Assembly: GCF_029892685.1 (NCBI RefSeq)
Contig: NZ_JARXVD010000012.1
Coordinates: 1-64,000, forward strand
DNA length: 64,000 bases
Direction: 5' to 3'
From: Mycobacterium sp. OTB74
Lineage (GTDB): Bacteria; Actinomycetota; Actinomycetes; Mycobacteriales; Mycobacteriaceae
Shown: positions 17,017 to 25,596 of the stretch, piece after piece
How the letters are laid out: each line of letters opens with the position of its first letter
How positions within the stretch are numbered: position 1 is the first letter of the stretch
Notes under the pieces: model-generated
What the model was told of the DNA's origin: nothing
The model's database searches: none
What the model saw: only the letters and a program-made list of their open reading frames with translations
Program-made: the position numbers and the translations under genes

Positions 17017-18449
17017 AAGTAAACACCTTTCATGAAGTCGATGGCCTCGTTGTGCACTTCATGGGTGGCCGCGCAGGTGATCCGGTCGTCGTCGACGCCC
17101 TGCTTCTCGCTGTAGCGCATGATCGCATGCTCGAAGGCAACGCTCGTCTGCCCGCACGGACACTGCAGATCCCAGTCGATGGTCACCTCATCGCCCGAGA
17201 TAGCGCCACCCCAATGCGCCTGCAGCAGAACGTCATACACCGCAGCCCTGCCGGTCTGCCGCCCGGTGCGGGGCAACGGCTCACTGGTCTGCGGATCGAG
17301 GATGAACGGAATCACCCACGGCTGAACGTGATAGCGGCCTTCAGTGCAGCCCCAGTGAAAGGCACTCTGTTCGGAGAACCCGTAGCCCTCTTGAATCCGT
17401 TCCACCCCAAGGAATTCTCGGATGACGTCCATGTAGTTGTCCGGCAGGACAAAGCCCTTGCTGCCGCCACCGGTGAGGATCGCCGAGTCTTTGGCGAAGA
17501 CATTTCTGATGCCGCGGTCCAGCCCGGCTTTGGCGACGTCGTACATCAGGTTGTAGGTGCCGAGCATGAAAACCTTTTTGCCACTGAGCTTGTCGGTGAT
17601 GGTGGCGAAGAACTCCTCCAGGTCCTGGGGCTGACGCATTTGGATGGCGATGAACTCGTCCTTGCGGGCGGCCAGCGCCGGATCGATGACCAACTTGTCC
17701 AGTTCGCCGCGCGAGGCCGCCGCGCGCATCTTGGACGCCAGGAACATCAGATCGGTCTCGATCGAGCCCGGGTACAGGGCATGGAATTTGGACTCGTCAC
17801 CGCCGGTGAACCCACCGCGGATCATGTTCGCGATCCGCAGGTGTCCGAGCTTGCCGTTGGCGTAGTTGGGCCAGATGACGTCGACCTGTGGATTGAGCTG
17901 CTCGTCGGTGGGTTCGGTGCCGAACTGCTGAAACAGGCAGATCTTCCAGAGCACCATGCCTTCTCGCGCGCCGTGCTTGTCCTTCGGGATGATGGACACA
18001 GTGCCAGTGGTGCCGCTGGAGGTGATGACCTCCAGCGGGGTCTGTGCATCGAGTCGCTCGATCCAGTCGTCCAGTCCCTGACAGCCTTCGGTGTCGAGTT
18101 GAGAGAGATCGTGGCTGGTGAGGTTGGCCAGCCATTTGGTCAGCAGGTCGAAGCGCTTGTTGTCGATCAGCGCCGCCGGATACGACTTGTAGGCGGTGTG
18201 CGGCAGCAGCAGCGGGACGATGTCGTCGAATTGGGTGACATCGTCGACGCCGAGGCGATCGGTGAGTTTCTTTATGATGCCGATGGATTGGCGATGCTGG
18301 GCGAACCGGATGCGCATGGCCTGACGCTGCAGTTCCTCGAGTTCGGCCCGCGGCATGCTGTGCATCCGCGTGTAGGACTGGCCGAAGAAGTTGATCGGGT
18401 CGTTCATGAACTGCTCGACCGACTCCCGGTCCGTAACGGTGCTGCTCAT
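17013..18449 (-). CDS. LuxE-like acyl-protein synthetase (fatty acid-activating)
   Basis: A 478-residue LuxE/acyl-protein synthetase family member (PF04443). The phosphate-binding loop SSGTTGT at residues 144-150 and a later GYGFSEQSAFHWG segment are typical of this adenylating family. In luminous bacteria LuxE activates fatty acid as acyl-AMP and passes it to LuxC through a Cys thioester. Here it is the first gene of a two-gene operon, divergent from a TetR regulator 125 bp away. The order luxE-luxC with a 4-nt overlap implies a stoichiometric complex. Confidence 0.87.
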   Translation of the reverse strand: MSSTVTDRESVEQFMNDPINFFGQSYTRMHSMPRAELEELQRQAMRIRFAQHRQSIGIIKKLTDRLGVDDVTQFDDIVPLLLPHTAYKSYPAALIDNKRFDLLTKWLANLTSHDLSQLDTEGCQGLDDWIERLDAQTPLEVITSSGTTGTVSIIPKDKHGAREGMVLWKICLFQQFGTEPTDEQLNPQVDVIWPNYANGKLGHLRIANMIRGGFTGGDESKFHALYPGSIETDLMFLASKMRAAASRGELDKLVIDPALAARKDEFIAIQMRQPQDLEEFFATITDKLSGKKVFMLGTYNLMYDVAKAGLDRGIRNVFAKDSAILTGGGSKGFVLPDNYMDVIREFLGVERIQEGYGFSEQSAFHWGCTEGRYHVQPWVIPFILDPQTSEPLPRTGRQTGRAAVYDVLLQAHWGGAISGDEVTIDWDLQCPCGQTSVAFEHAIMRYSEKQGVDDDRITCAATHEVHNEAIDFMKGVYL

Positions 18450-18534
18450 CGCTCATCCCATCGCCTGTGGACCCATCCCCGTTGACGGCCCCAGTGCGCT
18501 CGACACTACGACGGTATGCACATTCACGCAATAA

Positions 18535-18548
18535 TGCAGTTGTCTGCA
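18535..18548. promoter_or_regulatory. Candidate TetR operator between luxE-like gene and TetR
   Basis: TGCAG-TTGT-CTGCA is a perfect 5-bp inverted repeat that overlaps the -35 box of the divergent tetR gene. This is the expected place for autorepression and for control of the luxE-luxC-like operon. Confidence 0.5.
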
Positions 18549-18567
18549 AATCTTCGCGACTTATACT
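18540..18567 (+). promoter_or_regulatory. Promoter of the TetR gene, leaderless
   Basis: The -35 TTGTCT (18540-18545) and -10 TATACT (18562-18567) are separated by 16 bp. The -10 ends 7 nt before the ATG at 18575, and no ribosome binding site is present. Confidence 0.65.
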
Positions 18568-18574
18568 GCGGCAC

Positions 18575-19150
18575 ATGACCCGGACAGATCGTCGCAAGCA
18601 GGAGATGACTGCACGCATCCTCGACGCCGCGTTCGAACTGTTCCTGGACCAGGGCGTCGCGGCCACCACCATCGAGCAGATCTGCGAGCACGCGGACGTC
18701 GCCAACCGGACCTTCTTCAACCACTTCGCCACCCGTCAGGCCATGGTGCAGGCCCTGGCCGAACGACGCTTCTCCAACCTGCACGACGTTGTGTTCTCCC
18801 GCGAAGAACAGCCCATCCCCGAACGGATCGTCGGCGTATTCGACGACATTGCAACGTCATTGACGCAATCGAGCGATACCTACCGGGAGATCATCGGCGA
18901 GATGATGTCGACGGCACGTTATGGCGCGTACCGCGGATCCGGACTGCACGAAACGTTTCTTGAGCTGGTGCGCGACGGCATGGCCCGCGGCCAGGTCGGC
19001 TCCCGACATGATGCGCAGACCCTGGCCGACCTGATGGCCTCGATGCTCTCCGGCGGTATCGCCAACTGGGCCGTCGACAGCACCTACGACCTGGAACCCA
19101 ACCTGCACAATGCCGCGGTCGCCCTCGCCGACCTGCTCACCCCAAGGTGA
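18575..19150 (+). CDS. TetR-family regulator of the luxE-luxC-like operon
   Basis: A 191-residue TetR-family repressor. The helix-turn-helix is seen in TTIEQICEHADVANRTFFNH near residues 30-50; the remainder is the alpha-helical ligand domain. The start at 18575 fits the TATACT promoter. The divergent position next to the luxE-luxC-like operon and the shared palindrome imply that it controls that operon; the ligand could be a fatty acid or acyl-CoA, but this is inference. Confidence 0.88.
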   Translation: MTRTDRRKQEMTARILDAAFELFLDQGVAATTIEQICEHADVANRTFFNHFATRQAMVQALAERRFSNLHDVVFSREEQPIPERIVGVFDDIATSLTQSSDTYREIIGEMMSTARYGAYRGSGLHETFLELVRDGMARGQVGSRHDAQTLADLMASMLSGGIANWAVDSTYDLEPNLHNAAVALADLLTPR

Positions 19151-19162
19151 TTCGTGCACTAA

Positions 19163-19729
19163 TCACTGGTTGGCGTCGGCGCGGATGCCGGCCAGAATCC
19201 ACTTGATCGTCATCGGAAAGTTGCGCTCGATGCGGGTCTTCTCCGACGCCGTGGCTGCCGAATAGTCGGGATCACGCAGAGCGCGAACCTCGGCGATGGT
19301 GTGGTTGATGGTCAGATTGACCAGTGAGCGCGCACCCTCGACCGCTAACCGGCGTGGAATCCCTTCCTGCAGAGTCACTTTGACCAACTCATTGATGTAA
19401 TCGACCACCGCCTCGCGGTCCTCGATGCTCATCAACTCGGTCAGGTAGCGGTGCGCACGCAGGGTGTCATGCAATTCCATGCACCAGCGCAACGCGGTCT
19501 TCTCCCAGGTGTCGTATTCCTTGAAATCCAGCCGCAACTGGGAGAAATGCCGCGCTACCAGCGCGCGAATCAGCTGCTCCCGGTTACCGACCTGCTGATA
19601 GAGCGTCCGCGTCGAGATCCTCAGCTCGGTCGCCAGCCGCCTGGCACTGAGCGCGTCGGCACCTTCGGCGTCGAGCAGCTCCAGCGCCCGGTCGTAGATG
19701 ACATCGGCAGCGATCAGCGGCCGGGCCAT
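19163..19729 (-). CDS. TetR-family regulator
   Basis: A 188-residue TetR-type repressor with helix-turn-helix LSARRLATELRISTRTLYQQ near residues 22-41 and a helical C-terminal domain with a TetR_C-like pattern. The ATG at 19729 overlaps the stop of the upstream LLM oxidoreductase gene by one base (TGATG), so the two are co-translated. It may regulate the oxidoreductase operon or the nearby SDR. It converges on the other TetR gene with 12 bp between stops. Confidence 0.85.
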   Translation of the reverse strand: MARPLIAADVIYDRALELLDAEGADALSARRLATELRISTRTLYQQVGNREQLIRALVARHFSQLRLDFKEYDTWEKTALRWCMELHDTLRAHRYLTELMSIEDREAVVDYINELVKVTLQEGIPRRLAVEGARSLVNLTINHTIAEVRALRDPDYSAATASEKTRIERNFPMTIKWILAGIRADANQ

Positions 19730-20742
19730 CACGGGACCCGGTGCAGTGCCGCAACCAGATCGCTGATATTCGATGCTCCGGGCTTGTAGCCCGGGAAATA
19801 GCAACACACTTCGCCCGCGTGGGCGCCGAACCGCCGACCGATCTCGGCCGCACACTCCTCCGGGGTTCCGACGATGCCTATGGTCCGCACCATCTCATCG
19901 GTGATCAGTGCCCGCATGCCGGCGTAATCGCCGACTTTGGACATGGTATTCAGAGAGGGCTGCAGTTCGGCCCAGCCTTCGGTCTGTAGCACCGGCACGT
20001 AGGCCGGCGTGGAGCCGTAGAAGGCGATCAGCGTTGCGACGCCGTTGATGGCTGCCGTCAGCTCCTCTTCGGTCCGTCCCACCGCCACCATCGCCTGGGC
20101 GATGATCTGCAGGTTCTCTGGTTTGCGGTCGGCCCGCTGCAACCCGTCGCGCACTGCGGCCATGGTGCGGTCTGCGAAATGCCGTGCGCTGTGGAACGGC
20201 ATGACCAGAAGTCCGTCGGCTACCTCTGCGGCGGTACGGGTCATGATCGGCCCGAGCGCACCCATCAGAACCGCAGGTGGCCCATAGGGGTTTGGGCCTG
20301 GATTGAAGTTCGGCGGCATCAGGGTGTGGGTGAAGTGCCGGCCGCGGAAGTTCAACGGCGCTTTGCCTTCCCAACAATCGAAGATCGCCTTGATCGCGGT
20401 GACGGTCTCGGCCATCCGCTCGGCCGGCTTGGCCCACTGCGCCCCGTAGCGCTTCTCGATGTGCACCTTGATCTGCGACCCCAGGCCCAGCCGGAATCGT
20501 CCGCCGCTGTACTCCTGCAGGTCGTAGGCGGCGTGTGCCAGATGCAAGGGGCTGCGCGGACCGGCGATCGCCACATTGGTCATCATGTTCAGCTCGGTCT
20601 TTCCAGCGGCCGCGACCAGCGGCAGAAAGACGTCGTGCGGGCCTTCGAAGGTGAACACCCCGTCGACGCCAAGATCGGCGAGTTCGCGGGCATGGTCGGC
20701 CGCCCGCCGCGGGGCACCGTCAATCTGGAGTTGCACGCGCAT
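19729..20742 (-). CDS. LLM-class F420-dependent oxidoreductase
   Basis: A 337-residue luciferase-like monooxygenase-family protein of the F420-dependent type common in mycobacteria. Visible family segments include TFEGPHDVFLPL, NVAIAGPRSPLHLAHAAYDL and RFRLGLGSQIK. The start at 20742 (MRVQLQIDG) is chosen because GAGGGG lies 7 nt upstream; an in-frame ATG five codons earlier is part of that same site. This fold class is related to LuxA/LuxB only distantly, so it is not evidence of a bioluminescence system. Substrate unknown. Confidence 0.85.
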   Translation of the reverse strand: MRVQLQIDGAPRRAADHARELADLGVDGVFTFEGPHDVFLPLVAAAGKTELNMMTNVAIAGPRSPLHLAHAAYDLQEYSGGRFRLGLGSQIKVHIEKRYGAQWAKPAERMAETVTAIKAIFDCWEGKAPLNFRGRHFTHTLMPPNFNPGPNPYGPPAVLMGALGPIMTRTAAEVADGLLVMPFHSARHFADRTMAAVRDGLQRADRKPENLQIIAQAMVAVGRTEEELTAAINGVATLIAFYGSTPAYVPVLQTEGWAELQPSLNTMSKVGDYAGMRALITDEMVRTIGIVGTPEECAAEIGRRFGAHAGEVCCYFPGYKPGASNISDLVAALHRVP

Positions 20743-20890
20743 GTCTGGACCCCTCATGGCCGGAAACAGAATCAGAAACCATTGTTTTTGTATCGCATCG
20801 ACGGTGCCGCTGACAACTGCACCCCCGTCCTGATACGTTCAAAAAAACATCGTTGTTCGAAGCGATGCGTTCCGCAAGAGAGGTGGCTTG

Positions 20891-21787
20891 GTGTTCGGTC
20901 CGGAGAGTACCGCCGAAGACGTCCTTGCCGACATCGACCTGTCCGGCCGGACGGTCGTGGTCACTGGCGCCGCCGGCGGTCTGGGCCTGCACACTGCCGC
21001 TACCCTGGCCGGCGCGGGTGCTGAAGTCATTGCCGCCGTGCGAAATCCGGCCACCTTCGAACAGTCCCCGGAGTTCGCCCAAGTGGTGGCCCTGGATCTG
21101 GGATCGCTGGACAGCGTGCGCGCGGCCGCGGCCCAGATCGCCGCTGCTCATCCGCGCATCGACGTCCTGATCAACAATGCCGGCGTCATGTTCACCCCCC
21201 AGAACACCACCGCCGACGGTTTCGAGTTCCAGTTCGGCGTCAACCACCTCGGCCATTTCCAGCTCACCACTGCGCTCCTGCCCCAGCTGCGGGTCGCCGC
21301 CGCAGCGAACGGTCAGGCGCGCGTGGTGACGGTGTCCTCCGAGGCGCACCGGGCCTGGCCACTGGACATCACCGACCTCAACTTTGAACAGCGGCCCTAC
21401 GACACGTTCCTGTCCTACGGGCAGTCGAAATCGGCCAACATCCTGATGACCATTGAGCTGCAAAATCGTTACGGGGGCGACGGCATCATCGCACTGGCGG
21501 TACACCCGGGCACCTGTGCCACCGACCTGATCCGCTACATGGACCGCGATACATTCAAGAAGCTGTTCGCCCTGCCCTCCCGCGGTGAACTCGCGCCGGA
21601 GAACCTCAAGTCCGTGGCGCAGGCCTCGGCCACCACCGTCTGGGCCGCCACCGCACCGCAGCTTCGCGCCAATGGCGGTGCCTACCTTGCTGATTGCCAG
21701 ATCGCCACCGCCACTGATGCCGCCACCGATCCGGAGACGGCAGCTGCGCTGTGGAAGCTGTCCGAGCAGATGGTGAGCCCGAGCTAG
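20891..21787 (+). CDS. SDR-family oxidoreductase (retinol dehydrogenase-like)
   Basis: A 298-residue short-chain dehydrogenase. It has TGAAGGLG for cofactor binding, NNAGVM, and the catalytic YGQSK, plus an extended C-terminus as in WW-domain/retinol dehydrogenase-like SDRs. The GTG at 20891 is preferred because AGAGAGG lies 7 nt upstream; the TTG just before it is also in frame. Its stop overlaps that of the convergent alpha/beta hydrolase gene by 3 bp. It is divergent from the LLM operon. Substrate unknown. Confidence 0.86.
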   Translation: MFGPESTAEDVLADIDLSGRTVVVTGAAGGLGLHTAATLAGAGAEVIAAVRNPATFEQSPEFAQVVALDLGSLDSVRAAAAQIAAAHPRIDVLINNAGVMFTPQNTTADGFEFQFGVNHLGHFQLTTALLPQLRVAAAANGQARVVTVSSEAHRAWPLDITDLNFEQRPYDTFLSYGQSKSANILMTIELQNRYGGDGIIALAVHPGTCATDLIRYMDRDTFKKLFALPSRGELAPENLKSVAQASATTVWAATAPQLRANGGAYLADCQIATATDAATDPETAAALWKLSEQMVSPS

Positions 21788-22683
21788 CCGCCGATATAGT
21801 CCAGGATCGCCGCGGCCACTTCGGCAGGCCGATCGATCTGCAGGAAATGCCCTGCGCCGCTGACTGTCCGAACCACCGATCCCGCCGGCAGCACGTCCAT
21901 CAACTGCTCGGTGTAACCCACCAGCATTGCGCCGTCCTTGACGCCATGCAGGTACAGGATCGGAATGCGCGGCAGCGCTTGCAGATTCGCATTGAGCTCG
22001 GCGTAGTCGGCTGCCACCGCACCCGGCCGTGCAATTGCTCGGTAGTACCCGATCGCGGCGGCCCGCTGCTCGGCAGTGGGCAGCGCCTCCAGAGTCCTTT
22101 CGACGTCGGCACTGACGTCGGTACCGCGTGGCGACCAGTCCTGCCAGAGCCGTGGGATGACCCGGTGCAGGGTGCGTTCCGGCAATACGGGCAGCTGGAA
22201 ATAGATGATGTACCAACTCATCCGCAGCTGGATCAGGCCCATCCGGATGGTCCGCGCCAATCCGAACCGGGCCCGACTGATCGCCTTCACTGGTGGCACC
22301 GCCATGGCCACCACCGTCTTGAACGGCGAATCCGGATGTGCGGCAATGGCGTTAGCAGCAAACGCGCCCCAGTCGTGGCCCACGAGGACGGCATCGGTAG
22401 GTGCACCGAGCGCAACGTGCAGGTCCAGCGCATCGGTAGCGAGAGCACCCACGTGGTAGTCCCGGTCAGCGGGGATCTCGCTCGGGGCATACCCGCGCAT
22501 GAATGGGGCCACTACTCGGTAACCGGCCTCGGCCAGTCGCGGACCGACAAGGCGCCAACCGTCCGCGCTATCGGGAAAGCCGTGCAGGCACAACATAAGT
22601 CGACCGTCAGCCGGGCCCCAAGCCAGCGCTTTCATGTGCAGCCGGGGCAGCGGCAGATCCAGAACCTCCGGCGCTGACGTCAT
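21784..22683 (-). CDS. Alpha/beta hydrolase, epoxide hydrolase-like
   Basis: A 299-residue alpha/beta hydrolase. The oxyanion region HGFPDSADGW and the nucleophile elbow VGHDWGA, with Asp as nucleophile, are typical of soluble epoxide hydrolases and haloalkane dehalogenases. The catalytic His is in GAGHFLQ near the end. Its start overlaps the alcohol dehydrogenase stop by 4 nt (ATGA), so the two probably act in the same pathway, opening an epoxide and oxidising the resulting alcohol. Substrate unknown. Confidence 0.88.
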   Translation of the reverse strand: MTSAPEVLDLPLPRLHMKALAWGPADGRLMLCLHGFPDSADGWRLVGPRLAEAGYRVVAPFMRGYAPSEIPADRDYHVGALATDALDLHVALGAPTDAVLVGHDWGAFAANAIAAHPDSPFKTVVAMAVPPVKAISRARFGLARTIRMGLIQLRMSWYIIYFQLPVLPERTLHRVIPRLWQDWSPRGTDVSADVERTLEALPTAEQRAAAIGYYRAIARPGAVAADYAELNANLQALPRIPILYLHGVKDGAMLVGYTEQLMDVLPAGSVVRTVSGAGHFLQIDRPAEVAAAILDYIGG

Positions 22684-23705
22684 GGCGTCAACGTCACCTT
22701 GATGCAGTCCGCAGTGCGTGCTGCCACCGCGGCGTAGGCCTGCGGCGCTTCGTCCAGCTTCATGGCATGGGTGAAGATGCCATTGACGTCAAGTCGTCCG
22801 GCCTGCAGCAACGGCACAAGCTCGGGCCAGGTCTGCTGCACCGGAGCGGTCGTCATCCGCAGGGTGATGCTGCGGATGAGCGACAGGGTGGCCGGGAACG
22901 GGAACGGATTCAGGTCGTGCACACCAACCACCGAGACCGTTCCACCCGCCCGCACGCAGGTCAGCGCGGTGGTCATGGTGGTGTCGTTGCCGACCGCGTC
23001 GATCACCGAGGCCGCTCCCCTGCCTCCGGCGGCCTCGTACACCATGCCGATCTGGTCTGGGGCGATCGCGATGGCACCGCTGCGGGCGGCCAGCTCGCGA
23101 CGACCCTCGACCGGATCGACGGCATAGACCGCGCCGGCGCCCTGCGCGATGGCGCAGCGCAGCGCGCACAGCCCGACCGCGCCCAAACCGATCACTACGA
23201 CGGTGCCGCCGAACGGAATGTCGGCACGCTTGGCTGCCGCCCACCCGGTGGCCAGGTTGTCGGTGAGCAGCAGAGCCTGCTCGGTGTCGATATCGCTTGG
23301 CAGTTTGAGCAATTGGAAATCAGCGGCGGGAACAGCCAGCAGTTCGGCCTGAGCGCCGCTGAGCGCGCCGGCCCCGAAGATCTGCGGTCCCGAGACGCAG
23401 GTGATCGGGTCGCGGGTGTCGCAGCCGACGCAGTGGCCACAGCCGGCCACCGACGAAATCAGTACCGCGTCACCGACTTTGACGTTGCGCACGTCGAGCC
23501 CGACCTCGACCACGGTGCCGATGGCCTCATGCCCCAGCGAGATCGGCGTGACCAGCGGGTAGTCGCCTTCGTAGAAGTGCAGATCCGATCCGCAGATCGC
23601 CGCCGTGGTCACCTGGACGATGGCGCCGTCAGGGCCGGGCAGCACCGGGTCCGGCACGGTACCGACGTACACGCTGCCAGGGGTGTCGATCAATACGGTT
23701 CTCAA
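22680..23705 (-). CDS. Zinc-dependent alcohol dehydrogenase
   Basis: A 341-residue medium-chain dehydrogenase. It has the zinc ligands in AICGSDLH and LGHEAIG, a structural-zinc Cys set (CGHCVGCDTRDPITC) and the Rossmann motif GLGAVG near residue 170. The start codon appears to be TTG at 23705, preceded by a good GGAGGCGG site. The gene lies 18 nt after a large palindrome and is the first of a two-gene operon with the epoxide-hydrolase-like protein. It resembles threonine/formaldehyde dehydrogenase-type enzymes; substrate unknown. Confidence 0.88.
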   Translation of the reverse strand: MRTVLIDTPGSVYVGTVPDPVLPGPDGAIVQVTTAAICGSDLHFYEGDYPLVTPISLGHEAIGTVVEVGLDVRNVKVGDAVLISSVAGCGHCVGCDTRDPITCVSGPQIFGAGALSGAQAELLAVPAADFQLLKLPSDIDTEQALLLTDNLATGWAAAKRADIPFGGTVVVIGLGAVGLCALRCAIAQGAGAVYAVDPVEGRRELAARSGAIAIAPDQIGMVYEAAGGRGAASVIDAVGNDTTMTTALTCVRAGGTVSVVGVHDLNPFPFPATLSLIRSITLRMTTAPVQQTWPELVPLLQAGRLDVNGIFTHAMKLDEAPQAYAAVAARTADCIKVTLTP

Positions 23706-23723
23706 CGCTGTCCGCCTCCGGTC

Positions 23724-23754
23724 GGTGGCTCCGTAACGGTGTTACAGAGCCACC
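23724..23754. promoter_or_regulatory. 31-bp near-perfect palindrome before the alcohol dehydrogenase gene
   Basis: The arms are GGTGGCTC plus GTAAC on the left (23724-23731, 23733-23737) and GTTAC plus GAGCCACC on the right (23741-23745, 23747-23754). There is a 3-bp centre and one mismatched pair. It lies 44 nt after the Pro-rich protein gene and 18 nt before the dehydrogenase start. It could be a dimer operator, or a stem that ends transcription of the upstream gene; there is no T-run after it. Confidence 0.75.
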
Positions 23755-23797
23755 ATACGGAGTGCCGCGACCATGCTGTCGGGCCCCCTCCCGAACG

Positions 23798-25513
23798 TCA
23801 GACCTCGCGGCGCCGACGCCCGATGTAGAAGCTCAGACCGACCGCTCCCAGGCTCAGTACGCCACAGGTCACCGCGGCGATGATCAGGTAGTTGGTGTTG
23901 TCGTCCAGGCCCTTCTGATCCGAGACCAGTTGCATCTTGTAGTCGCCGGGTAGCGGCGCCTCGCGAGGCTCGTCCAGGCCAGGGAACTGTTGCGTCTTGT
24001 GGACCTCGAATTGCCTTTCACCACTTGGGTTCTGGGTCCACTGTCCCCAAGCCGGGGTAACCCCGTCGAGTAGCACCTTGTGTTCGCCGTATTGGGTGTC
24101 GTCGCCGACGTCGACGATGCGCTGCACCCGGAACGGCTGGTAGGTGGCGTCCGAGTAGCGGACCTGAACCGGCACGTTGTCGTAGCGCAACACCGGCGGA
24201 GGCGGCGGGGGCGGCGGCATCCCGACGCCCGGGTAGTAGCCACCGCCGAAGAAGCTGCCCACCGCGACGTTCGCGGCAGTGTTGACGGCATTGACCACGA
24301 CTGCGGTGAAGCTGTACGCCGCGAGATCGGCGACCTCCATCACGATGCGCTGCATCGGCGGGATATACACGATGCGCGGCTCGTTCCGGTACACGTACAC
24401 CACTCGGACGGTGTCGTGGTAAGGGTTGCACAGCACTGGGCGGTAGTACTCGTCGTATTGCACCCAGTCGGGCTGCCACTGCCGGACGCGGTTGTCCCAG
24501 TCGTGGCGGTCCCAGTCCCGCCGATCATCGCGGTGGTCCCAGTCCGGCCGGTTGTCGTGCTGGAAACTGGCGACGTTGACCACCTTGGCCAAATCCCGCA
24601 CGTCTTGTGCCGGTGCCGGCGGCGGCTTCAGTTCGACCGGCGGTGCCGCCTTGGCCACCTCGATGTCGGCGTGCGGCGCGTCGAGCGTCTGTGGCTTGAG
24701 AGTTTCGATCCGGCGGACCTCGCTGCCCGCCGTGGTCGGCCCGATGGTGGGCGTCGATACGTGGGCCGTCGGGGTCGATGCGCCGCCCGTCTCACCCGCA
24801 GGCTCGACCGCCGGATCATCGCGGGATGCGGTCGGCCGGTGCGGACGGTCGACATCGGCCGCAGGCGGTGCCGACGGAGACTCTGTTGACGGCGGCGCTT
24901 CGGCTGCGGTTCTCGTCGGGCTGATAGACGTGACTGTCGGGCTTTGGGTCGCCGAAGTAGAGGGGTGCATCGGCTCCGTCGGCTCCGCCGCCGGCGCCGA
25001 AGGTGTCGGCGCTTCCGCCTGCGCAGACTTCGTGGTCGGCACCGCAGCGTCGGGGGTCTTCTCGGGCGTCTTGGGCTCAGAGGCCTTAGTTTCAGGCGCT
25101 GCGCTTTCTTGCGCTTTGGTCTCCGGTGCTTTGGTCTCCCTGGTCTCAGGCGTCCGTGTTTCCGGGGGCGCCGCGGGCGGCTCAGCCGGCGGTTGGGCCC
25201 GCACGGCCGGTGCCTCCACTGGCGTCGGTTGAATCCGAGCATCAGCGTCCGGCGTGCGGTTCCGCTGCTTGGGTCCGCTCTGACCACCACCGCCACTCTG
25301 ATCGGAGCCACCCTGGCTCGAGGAGTCCTGCTTGGACTGCGCGGGCGCCGGGGCCGCTGTGGTGCTCGGTGTGTCCGAGCCGCCGCCGCCAGGCTTGGCC
25401 GATACCGGAGCAGCGCCCACCGCAAGCGCAGTCAATGTCGTCGCCAGGCCGGCGGCGATCGCTCCTGCCGTCCGCCCATACCGGCGTCCCTGCTGTTCGT
25501 CTGTCTGAGTGCC
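23798..25513 (-). CDS. Pro/Thr/Ala-rich surface protein with C-terminal membrane anchor
   Basis: A 571-residue exported protein. A signal peptide (through VSA/KPG, about residue 39) is followed by a ~250-residue low-complexity region rich in Pro, Thr, Ala and Glu with PETK-type repeats. Next come an Asp-Trp-Arg-rich stretch (RRDWDRHDWDNR), an Ala-rich membrane-like segment with an adjacent Gly/Tyr turn, a PPPPPPPP run and a folded C-terminal domain. It ends in one transmembrane helix and a basic tail RRRREV. The ATG at 25513 has AGGGAG upstream. It looks like a cell-wall-spanning protein; function unknown. Confidence 0.8.
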   Translation of the reverse strand, partial: GTQTDEQQGRRYGRTAGAIAAGLATTLTALAVGAAPVSAKPGGGGSDTPSTTAAPAPAQSKQDSSSQGGSDQSGGGGQSGPKQRNRTPDADARIQPTPVEAPAVRAQPPAEPPAAPPETRTPETRETKAPETKAQESAAPETKASEPKTPEKTPDAAVPTTKSAQAEAPTPSAPAAEPTEPMHPSTSATQSPTVTSISPTRTAAEAPPSTESPSAPPAADVDRPHRPTASRDDPAVEPAGETGGASTPTAHVSTPTIGPTTAGSEVRRIETLKPQTLDAPHADIEVAKAAPPVELKPPPAPAQDVRDLAKVVNVASFQHDNRPDWDHRDDRRDWDRHDWDNRVRQWQPDWVQYDEYYRPVLCNPYHDTVRVVYVYRNEPRIVYIPPMQRIVMEVADLAAYSFTAVVVNAVNTAANVAVGSFFGGGYYPGVGMPPPPPPPPVLRYDNVPVQVRYSDATYQPFRVQRIVDVGDDTQYGEHKVLLDGVTPAWGQWTQNPSGERQFEVHKTQQFPGLDEPREAPLPGDYKMQLVSDQKGLDDNTNYLIIAAVTCGVLSLGAVGLSFYIGRRRREV

Positions 25514-25596
25514 CATTGCAATCGACTCCCTGCTGTGCCCCAACGATCTCACCCAGTCCATCTACTTAGACCAGCTTGGTGTTACAGAGAGGACTG

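Noticed and set aside
17052..18485. 477-codon frame opposite the luxE-like gene
   Set aside because: It mirrors the luxE-like gene codon for codon; its translation shows no domain or plausible composition.
19729..20742. LLM oxidoreductase as the missing luciferase for the lux-like genes
   Set aside because: It matches the F420-dependent mycobacterial subgroup, there is only one subunit, and it lies in a separate operon with its own TetR.
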